NCBI GenBank assembly: GCA_947456005.1
Contig: CANGRP010000059.1
Coordinates: 1 to 10,999 of the forward strand
DNA: 10,999 bases
Direction of reading: 5' to 3'
From: Caulobacteraceae bacterium
Lineage (GTDB): Bacteria; Pseudomonadota; Alphaproteobacteria; Caulobacterales; Caulobacteraceae
Shown: piece by piece, positions 6,688 to 10,999 of the stretch
Layout: every line of letters begins with the position of its first letter
Position numbering within the stretch: the first letter of the stretch is position 1
The notes under the pieces: model-generated
Databases searched by the model: none
The model's input: the letters and a program-made list of their open reading frames with translations, nothing else
Told to the model about the DNA's origin: nothing
Program-made: the position numbers and the translations under genes

Positions 6688-8076
6688 CTATCGGACCGCG
6701 ATGAGCCGGGCCTCATCGGTCACGAAATAAACGGTCTCCCCCAGGGCGATGGGGCCAACGGTGACGGACTCTCCAAGCATGACAGACCGCTCAACCTCTC
6801 CGGTCCGGGCGTTGACCGCCACCATCTCACCGGTGTTTGAGGCCAGAAGCAGCCTGCCGGCGGCCAGGATGGGCGAAGACCAGACGGGCTTCACGCCAGG
6901 CTTCTTGGGATCGGATCGGCCCCCGAAGCCCAGGAAGCCCCCCCTCTTCTCGCGCCCCTCGCCAAGATCCCTCACCCAGTAGGCGAGGCCGGTCTCCCGG
7001 GCGAGGCAGTAAAGCTTCCCAGTACGATCGACGACGTAGATCACGTCCCCGGCCACCCAGGGGGTGGTGATGCCGGTGATGGGCAGGGTCCAGCGGGTCT
7101 GTCCGGTGCGAAGGTCGGTGGAAGACAGGACGCCCGAGTGGCTGATCGCCACCACATCTCCCTGGTAGATCACGGGACGGCCGGCGATATCCCGGATCTC
7201 CGAGAGCGCATTGGTGCGGCTTGCCCGTGACAAGGCCTCGCTCCACAGGTCGTTCCCGTTAGCGGCGCGAAGGGCGATCAACTCGCCAGAGCCGAAGGCG
7301 GCCACCACTGTGTCGCCCGAGACCGCAGGGCTGGAGGCGGCGAGGATCCGCGCGGACTCGCTCAGGGCCTGGTAGGTCCACCCTTCCTTGCCCGTGGCGA
7401 AGTCAAAGGTCAGCAGCGTATTGTCGATAGTCACCGCAAAGACGCGCCCACCCGAAATGGTCGGAGCCGCGTGGATGGGCTGCTCGGTCTGCGTCCGCCA
7501 GAGGACGTTGCCGGTCTCGGCGTCCAGCTGGGTCACGAACCGATAGCCCGAGGTGACCACCAGCTTGCCCTCGGCGATGGCGAGACCGCCCCCGAAGGCC
7601 ACCGTGTCCCTCCGGGACCGTCCCCGGAGATCTGATTTCCAGACCTGTGCGCCGGTGCGCGCATCCAGCGCGCTGACCGAGGCGTGTCCATCCATCACAT
7701 AGATCTTGCCGTTCACCGCCACTGGAGGCGCGAGGACATGGGCGTTCCGGCCCGCGGCGGCGCCGAAGCCCCGCTTCCACGCCACGGACAGGCTCTTGCC
7801 GGCGTCCGCGTGCGGGGGAGCCTGCTCCGGGTTTGCGCCGGGCAGGGCCCACTGATCGATGGGCGTGGGATCGGGCAGGTAGAACCCGGCGCCTTTCAGT
7901 CCTTCCTCGGATAGGACCTCCTGGTCGAACCCGCCAAGGGGAATCCGGTTCTCGGCCTGGGCGGTCTCCTGCGGACCCTGGTCTCCGAAGTTGAAGACGT
8001 TCCCAAGCTGGGCGCAGCCCGAGACGAGCAGCGCCCCGGCGAGGACCGCATATGCGGGGAGGTTTAGCCGGATCAT
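6688..8076 (-). CDS. bamB: Outer membrane assembly lipoprotein BamB (PQQ-like beta-propeller)
   Basis: BamB is the beta-propeller lipoprotein of the BAM complex, which inserts beta-barrel proteins into the outer membrane; it faces the periplasm. The 462-residue product starts with a lipoprotein signal whose lipobox VSGC puts the lipidated residue at Cys21; the following Ala does not signal inner-membrane retention. Seven PQQ-like repeat motifs of the form xDAxTGxxxW recur at about 137, 184, 224, 269, 320, 358 and 421, as expected for an eight-bladed propeller. A Gly- and Lys/Arg-rich insert (about 371-396) interrupts the blade after the sixth repeat. The ATG overlaps the TGA of the upstream TPR gene by 4 bases. 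Linkage to der and a TPR membrane protein matches the yfgM-bamB-der order known in E. coli. An unrelated PQQ-repeat protein is unlikely given this context. Confidence 0.93.
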   Translation of the reverse strand: MIRLNLPAYAVLAGALLVSGCAQLGNVFNFGDQGPQETAQAENRIPLGGFDQEVLSEEGLKGAGFYLPDPTPIDQWALPGANPEQAPPHADAGKSLSVAWKRGFGAAAGRNAHVLAPPVAVNGKIYVMDGHASVSALDARTGAQVWKSDLRGRSRRDTVAFGGGLAIAEGKLVVTSGYRFVTQLDAETGNVLWRTQTEQPIHAAPTISGGRVFAVTIDNTLLTFDFATGKEGWTYQALSESARILAASSPAVSGDTVVAAFGSGELIALRAANGNDLWSEALSRASRTNALSEIRDIAGRPVIYQGDVVAISHSGVLSSTDLRTGQTRWTLPITGITTPWVAGDVIYVVDRTGKLYCLARETGLAYWVRDLGEGREKRGGFLGFGGRSDPKKPGVKPVWSSPILAAGRLLLASNTGEMVAVNARTGEVERSVMLGESVTVGPIALGETVYFVTDEARLIAVR

Positions 8077-8831
8077 TGAACAGGCGCCTGAAGGGGAAGC
8101 CCCTCGCCCGGCAGGACGCCGGAAGGAAGCGGCCTCGGCGGCGGCAGGGCGGCGGCGGCCTTGACCAGATCGCGGGTGACCTTTGCCGATCCGCTGTCGA
8201 TCAGGGCCATGGCGGCGGTGGCGCGGCTACGTGCGCCCTCGGCTGCGTCGGGTGAAAGCGAGACCACAACGAAGTCGGCCCTCGCGCCCGCCGTGTCGCC
8301 GGCGAGGAGCTTGGAGAAGGCCGCAGCCTCCCGCGCCTGAATCTGGAAGGGCCGACCCGCCTTCAGCAGAGGCTCAAGGCGCGCGTCGATCTCGTTTCGC
8401 GGCGCCGTGTCCAGAAGGGCGTAGACCGACTTCAGCCGCGCCGCGTCGGCGATCAGCGGATCCGGGGCCGCCTTGGCCGCCTGGTCGAAGAAGGCCACCG
8501 CACCCGCCGTATCCTGCTCGGAAAGACGCAGGGCGCCCAGGTGCTGCAACGCAAGCGACTTGTAGGCGCCGCTTCCGGACTTGGCGACAGTCTCCCAGGC
8601 CGCCTTGGCGTCCGCGACACGGCCGGCCTGTTGGGCCTCGACGCCCCCGGCGTAGACCTCCGAAGCCTTTGCAGCCTGCGAAGTGGTCCAGGCGCGGTAG
8701 CCCTGCCAGCCTCCGACGCCCGCCAGGCTCAGGACGACCACTCCGATGAACCAAGGCAGCACCTTGAGTCCCAGTGCGCGATAGCGGTCAGAGCGAATCT
8801 GCTCCTCGACCTCCTCGAAAACGTCGACCAC
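8073..8831 (-). CDS. YfgM-like tetratricopeptide-repeat membrane protein
   Basis: A 252-residue protein with a short cytoplasmic N-terminus (VDVFEEVEEQIRSDR), one membrane segment at about 24-41, and a periplasmic helical region rich in Ala, Leu and Gln that looks like TPR repeats (about 55-220). The C-terminus is a Pro-rich, flexible stretch. The layout and the position before bamB and der match E. coli YfgM (also known as AncA), which binds the SecYEG translocon and periplasmic chaperones. The same role here is inferred from family and context. The start is GTG at 8831, supported by CGGAG at 8840-8844, 8 bases upstream; an earlier ATG (minus strand, near 8846) is out of frame. It is the first gene of the TPR-bamB-der unit, and its stop overlaps the bamB start (ATGA). 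Sequence conservation in this family is low, so the functional label is weaker than the fold. Confidence 0.85.
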   Translation of the reverse strand: MVDVFEEVEEQIRSDRYRALGLKVLPWFIGVVVLSLAGVGGWQGYRAWTTSQAAKASEVYAGGVEAQQAGRVADAKAAWETVAKSGSGAYKSLALQHLGALRLSEQDTAGAVAFFDQAAKAAPDPLIADAARLKSVYALLDTAPRNEIDARLEPLLKAGRPFQIQAREAAAFSKLLAGDTAGARADFVVVSLSPDAAEGARSRATAAMALIDSGSAKVTRDLVKAAAALPPPRPLPSGVLPGEGLPLQAPVQ

Positions 8832-8874
8832 TCTGGGAACTCCGCATTGGGCGCCGCGACCCGGCGCGGCGGAA

Positions 8875-8901
8875 ACTATAGCGCCGGCCGGTCCGCCGCA
8901 A
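8875..8901 (-). promoter_or_regulatory. Candidate housekeeping promoter for the TPR-bamB-der unit
   Basis: Read on the minus strand, TTGCGGC (8901-8895) is followed after 12 bases by GCTATAGT (8882-8875). This resembles the Caulobacter housekeeping sigma consensus TTGACGS-N10-14-GCTANAWC, with 5 of 7 and 6 of 8 positions matching (N counted as a match). A transcript would start roughly 37 bases before the GTG of the TPR gene, leaving room for the CGGAG ribosome binding site. It is the only plausible promoter in the 116-base gap between panB and the TPR gene. GC-rich DNA gives chance matches, so this is a prediction. Confidence 0.45.
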
Positions 8902-8910
8902 CGGGCGGAC
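8891..8910. repeat. Inverted repeat between panB and the TPR gene
   Basis: GTCCGCC (8891-8897) and GGCGGAC (8904-8910) form a perfect 7-bp stem with a 6-base loop, 38 bases past the panB stop. It could slow or end panB transcription, but no T-tract follows on the minus strand, so a classical intrinsic terminator is not supported. One arm and the loop overlap the -35 region of the candidate promoter, so it could also be a regulator site. The role is unknown. Confidence 0.4.
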
Positions 8911-8947
8911 AGTGCCTCAGGCGCATGGCGGAAGCATGGCGGAGGTT

Positions 8948-9811
8948 TCAGCCGGCCGGAACGTCAACATGCGGGGCGCCCGCCTTGCGGCGCGTGGAGA
9001 AGTAGGTCTCTCCGTGACCCGGAAAACGACGGGCCGAAACATCGTTGGCATAGCGCTCGACGGCGCTGGCCACCAGTCCCCGAAGATCGCCGTAGCGCCG
9101 CACGAAACGCGGCGAGCTTTCGAAAAGACCCAGCATGTCCTCGGTCACCATGATCTGGCCGTCGCAGGCCGCCGAGGCGCCGATCCCGATGGTCGGTACA
9201 GGGCACTGGGCGGTCAGTTCCGTGGCCAGGGACTCAGCTACGCCCTCGATCACGAGGGCGAAGACCCCAGCCTCCACCGCGCCTTGCATCTCGCCGAGGA
9301 CCTGCCTGCGCTCTTCAGCCTCACGTCCACGGGCCCTGAAGCCCCCCTCGACGAGGACGGCCTGGGGCCGCAGCCCGACATGGCCCATGACCGGCACGCC
9401 CCGCTCGACCAGGTATCGGATGTTCGCGATCACGGCCGGAGCCGACTCGATCTTGACCGCCTGTGCGCCCGTCTCCTGCAGGACCCGGACCGCGTTCGCG
9501 AAGGCAACCTCGGGCGCCCCCTCGCAGGACCCGAAGGGCATGTCCACCACCACCAGGGCTCGCCGGGATCCCCGCATCACCGCCTGACCATGCAGGATCA
9601 TCATGTCGAGGGTGACGCCCACCGTGCTGGGGAGGCCATGGACCACCATGCCGACGGAATCACCCACCAGCAGGATGTCGCAGAAAGGGTCCATCAGCCT
9701 GGCCATTGGCGCAGTGTAGGCCGTGAGACAGATCAGCGGGTCCTGCCCCTTCCGCAAACGGATGTCCCTTACGCTGATCCGGCTCTCCGCCGGGGACGCA
9801 TGCGCCGACAT
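8948..9811 (-). CDS. panB: 3-methyl-2-oxobutanoate hydroxymethyltransferase (ketopantoate hydroxymethyltransferase)
   Basis: PanB transfers a hydroxymethyl group from methylene-tetrahydrofolate to 2-oxoisovalerate, giving ketopantoate, the first step toward pantothenate and CoA. It is a cytoplasmic TIM-barrel enzyme. The 287-residue length is close to the family norm. Metal ligands equivalent to E. coli Asp45, Asp84 and Glu114 can be placed at Asp51 (LVGDSVGMV), Asp90 (VVVDMPFGS) and Glu122 (AVKIES). The catalytic Glu is at 189 (LVIEGV). The GHVGLRPQ segment (143-150) has Arg where Thr is usual in E. coli-type enzymes. The ATG at 9811 has a very good ribosome binding site (GAGGAGGT, 8 bases upstream). 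No panC lies next to it here. An upstream small ORF ends inside the space between that site and the ATG, so panB is probably translated by coupling to it or shares its transcript. Confidence 0.97.
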   Translation of the reverse strand: MSAHASPAESRISVRDIRLRKGQDPLICLTAYTAPMARLMDPFCDILLVGDSVGMVVHGLPSTVGVTLDMMILHGQAVMRGSRRALVVVDMPFGSCEGAPEVAFANAVRVLQETGAQAVKIESAPAVIANIRYLVERGVPVMGHVGLRPQAVLVEGGFRARGREAEERRQVLGEMQGAVEAGVFALVIEGVAESLATELTAQCPVPTIGIGASAACDGQIMVTEDMLGLFESSPRFVRRYGDLRGLVASAVERYANDVSARRFPGHGETYFSTRRKAGAPHVDVPAG

Positions 9812-9815
9812 GACT

Positions 9816-10037
9816 TCAGACCTCCTCGAGGACCCTTGCGATCGCCAGCGCCAGAACCAGCAGCACGCCGCAGGACGCTGCGACGGTCAGCGGGCCTGAC
9901 CCTAGGGAAGCATATAGAGCCTGGGAGACCATGTTCCCAGCACCCCCAGGGAAACGATCCGTCGCGACCACCGACAGGGCGGCTTGCGACAGTCTGTAGA
10001 AGTCGAAAGCAAAGCCAGACACCACTGAAAGGCTCAC
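9816..10037 (-). CDS. Small hypothetical membrane protein, possibly the 3' part of a broken gene
   Basis: From a GTG at 10037 this frame encodes 73 residues that I do not recognise. A mildly hydrophobic N-terminal stretch (1-12) is followed by a loop and a clear membrane segment (about 50-68: TVAASCGVLLVLALAIARV). The frame is still open for 33 codons before the GTG and reads GVIAAIVLGG, then an arginine-rich stretch (RRRARALW, RRRLR), back to a TAG at 10137-10139. There is no ATG, GTG or TTG in that interval, and no clear ribosome binding site before 10037. Codon choice (CTA, TAT, TTT, GCT, TCT) is less GC-rich at third positions than in neighbouring genes. It could be a genuine short gene coupled to panB, or the remnant of a longer membrane protein; see the upstream fragment. 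The stop lies within the panB leader. Confidence 0.45.
   Translation of the reverse strand: MSLSVVSGFAFDFYRLSQAALSVVATDRFPGGAGNMVSQALYASLGSGPLTVAASCGVLLVLALAIARVLEEV
9820..9827 (-). promoter_or_regulatory. Strong ribosome binding site of panB overlapping an upstream ORF end
   Basis: On the minus strand GAGGAGGT (9827-9820) is a near-perfect Shine-Dalgarno sequence 8 bases before the panB ATG. The same bases encode the last codons (Leu-Glu-Glu-Val) of the small upstream ORF, whose TGA (9818-9816) lies between the site and the ATG. This fixes the panB start and suggests translational coupling. Confidence 0.75.
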
Positions 10038-10136
10038 GACCCCGATGCGCAGCCTCCGGCGCGGGGTCCAGAGCGCCCGGGCGCGCCTGCGCTGGTTCAG
10101 GTGCTGGCCGCCAAGGACGATCGCCGCAATAACGCC

Positions 10137-10262
10137 CTAGAGGATGAAGGGATCGAGACCCTGCTCAAACAGGCCCGTACGCCTTTCGGTTACAGGCGCC
10201 AGGATGGTCCCTCGGGTCAAGGAGCCTTCAGCGGGCCATTGAGGTGCAACCCGGGTGTTCAC
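10137..10262 (-). pseudogene. Upstream fragment in the same frame, ended by an in-frame TAG
   Basis: On the minus strand a GTG at 10262 opens a 41-codon frame that stops at TAG (10139-10137). The same frame continues past the TAG without a further stop to 9816. The end of the fragment (TGLFEQGLDPFIL) and the start of the continuation (GVIAAIVLGG) join into one plausible membrane segment, as if the TAG replaced a sense codon such as TGG. A single substitution would therefore restore an ORF of about 149 codons. I recognise no homologue. The start codon is uncertain because only a closely spaced GGAAG precedes it. The fragment might instead be a short leader ORF, or chance; a sequencing error is also possible. 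Confidence 0.35.
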
Positions 10263-10323
10263 GCTTCCGTGGTAGCCGGCGCTTCCCTGTGGCGCCTGAT
10301 CCTGCCCCGGCCCCCATTGCCAA

Positions 10324-10340
10324 ATGTTATTTTATAACAT
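10324..10340. promoter_or_regulatory. Predicted Zur (zinc uptake regulator) operator
   Basis: ATGTTATTTTATAACAT is a perfect inverted repeat (7-bp arms, 3-base centre) and the only strongly AT-rich island in this GC-rich region. It matches the core of the E. coli Zur box as I recall it (ATGTTATANTATAACAT) at 15 of 16 defined positions. Its right half contains TATAAC (10333-10338), which fits the TANAWC core of a Caulobacter-type -10 element, so a bound repressor would block the promoter. No matching -35 is evident. The box ends 13 bases before the first ATG of a ZnuD-like receptor, which supports the assignment. It lies between divergent units and could also affect the minus-strand ORFs before panB. 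Confidence 0.75.
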
Positions 10341-10353
10341 AGGACCATCGGAG

Positions 10354-10999
10354 ATGACTCAGGCAGGCCCAATGCTTCTCCAAAAACTGCTCGCAAGTTC
10401 CGCCATTGGCGCCGTCTTCGCCTTCACGGCCGCCCCGGCTGAGGCCCAGTCAGAGGCCACCCCCGTCGCCGAAGTGGTGGTGACGGCGGCGCCCTACGCG
10501 CTCTCCCTGGATACGGTCACCACCAGTGTAAATCTCATCTCCGCCGAGGAGATCAGCCTGGCCCCTCCCGCGGGGATCGGCGACCTGCTCTCGGGCCTTC
10601 CTGGCCTGCGGTCCACAGCCTACGGCCCCGGTGCGAGCCGCCCGGTCATCCGGGGCCTTGCCGGACCCCGGGTCCTCCTGCTCCAGAACGGGGTCGGCAT
10701 GGTGGACGCCAGTTCCCTGTCGCCTGACCATGCTGTTCCCAGCGAGGCTGGGCAGGCCAGCCGGATCGAGGTGCTTCGCGGTCCGTCCACCCTCGCCTAT
10801 GGCGGGTCCGGGATCGGCGGCGTCGTCAATGTCCTGGACGACCGGGTGCCCTCCCGGCGACCTGATGGTCGGGTGGAAGGTCGCGGCGCGATCTCCTGGT
10901 CATCTGTCGACAACGGCCGGGCCGCTTCCGGCGCTGCGATGGTGGACGCCGGTCCGCTTGTCCTCGCCTTCGACGGATCTACCCGGCGATCCGACGACT
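10354..10999 (+). CDS. znuD: ZnuD-like TonB-dependent outer-membrane receptor, 3' end outside window
   Basis: The first 215 residues of a TonB-dependent receptor, probably importing zinc across the outer membrane with energy from TonB-ExbBD. A signal peptide ends near PAEAQ (28-32) and a TonB-box-like EVVVTA follows (40-45). The plug domain shows IGDLLSGLPGL (75-85), GASRPVIRG (93-101), SPDHAV (123-128) and IEVLRGPSTLAYG (138-150). The combination GAS-PVIRG plus SPDHA is what I recall from Neisseria ZnuD and relatives; the upstream Zur box agrees. Other metal or haem receptors share parts of this, so the substrate is inferred. The ATG at 10354 is the first in frame (AGGA 9 bases upstream). 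The ATG at 10372 (AGGCAGG 4 bases upstream) gives a more typical signal peptide and is a real alternative, especially if transcription starts near 10345. No stop occurs before the window ends. Confidence 0.85.
   Translation, partial: MTQAGPMLLQKLLASSAIGAVFAFTAAPAEAQSEATPVAEVVVTAAPYALSLDTVTTSVNLISAEEISLAPPAGIGDLLSGLPGLRSTAYGPGASRPVIRGLAGPRVLLLQNGVGMVDASSLSPDHAVPSEAGQASRIEVLRGPSTLAYGGSGIGGVVNVLDDRVPSRRPDGRVEGRGAISWSSVDNGRAASGAAMVDAGPLVLAFDGSTRRSDD

Larger units (their letters stand above)
10038..10353. other. Divergent control region between the panB side and the TonB receptor
   Basis: About 316 bases without a secure gene. The left part (to 10262) holds the minus-strand continuation described above. 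From about 10263 to 10323 the DNA is GC-rich with no convincing element. From 10317 onward it turns AT-rich and carries the Zur-type palindrome just before the receptor gene. A + strand ORF at 10101-10337 (78 codons) has no recognisable motif and no support. Confidence 0.5.

Noticed and set aside
8912..10132. Plus-strand ORF of 406 codons opposite panB
   Set aside because: It is the reverse of panB and the small membrane ORF, with His/Arg/Pro-rich composition and no domain; panB is clearly the real gene.
10101..10337. Plus-strand 78-codon ORF before the receptor gene
   Set aside because: No motif, no good ribosome binding site, and it runs into the predicted Zur box; the opposite strand carries a more protein-like frame.
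10356..10360. GACTC, a CcrM-type GANTC methylation site at the receptor start
   Set aside because: Single GANTC sites are frequent and the position alone gives no evidence of cell-cycle control.

Overview
The window reads as an ordinary, gene-dense chromosomal region of a high-GC alphaproteobacterium, most likely from Caulobacterales (Caulobacter, Phenylobacterium or Brevundimonas-like). That placement rests on the GC-rich third codon positions, on the gene order radA-cvpA-purF beside der-bamB-TPR and panB, on the protein variants (PurF with a leader peptide, BamB of alphaproteobacterial type), and on one promoter resembling the Caulobacter housekeeping consensus. It is an inference from recollection, not from a search.

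Left part, + strand (1-5054): the 3' part of radA, then cvpA, purF and an SBF-like 10-TM transporter gene, each overlapping its neighbour by 4 bases (ATGA or GTGA). A short-chain dehydrogenase gene follows after a 30-base gap. The tight packing implies one transcript that joins DNA repair (RadA), purine synthesis (PurF), a CvpA membrane protein and two accessory genes of unknown substrate.

Middle part, - strand (4999-8831): a TPR membrane protein gene, bamB and der, in that transcriptional order, with a 4-base overlap and then a 9-base gap. A candidate promoter lies just upstream of the TPR gene. The first two genes concern envelope protein handling and outer-membrane assembly; Der is a ribosome-assembly GTPase. 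The 3' end of der runs convergently into the 3' end of the dehydrogenase gene with a 56-base coding overlap.

Right part (8832-10999): panB (- strand, pantothenate and CoA synthesis) is preceded by a small membrane-protein ORF whose stop codon abuts the panB ribosome binding site. That ORF looks like the 3' part of a longer gene broken by one in-frame TAG. Divergently on the + strand begins a TonB-dependent receptor resembling the zinc receptor ZnuD, cut by the window end. A perfect 17-base palindrome of Zur-box type sits 13 bases before its start codon. The Zur box with the receptor, and the interrupted ORF, are the two most interesting points. I saw no rRNA or tRNA gene, CRISPR array, insertion sequence, phage gene or clearly new multi-gene system.
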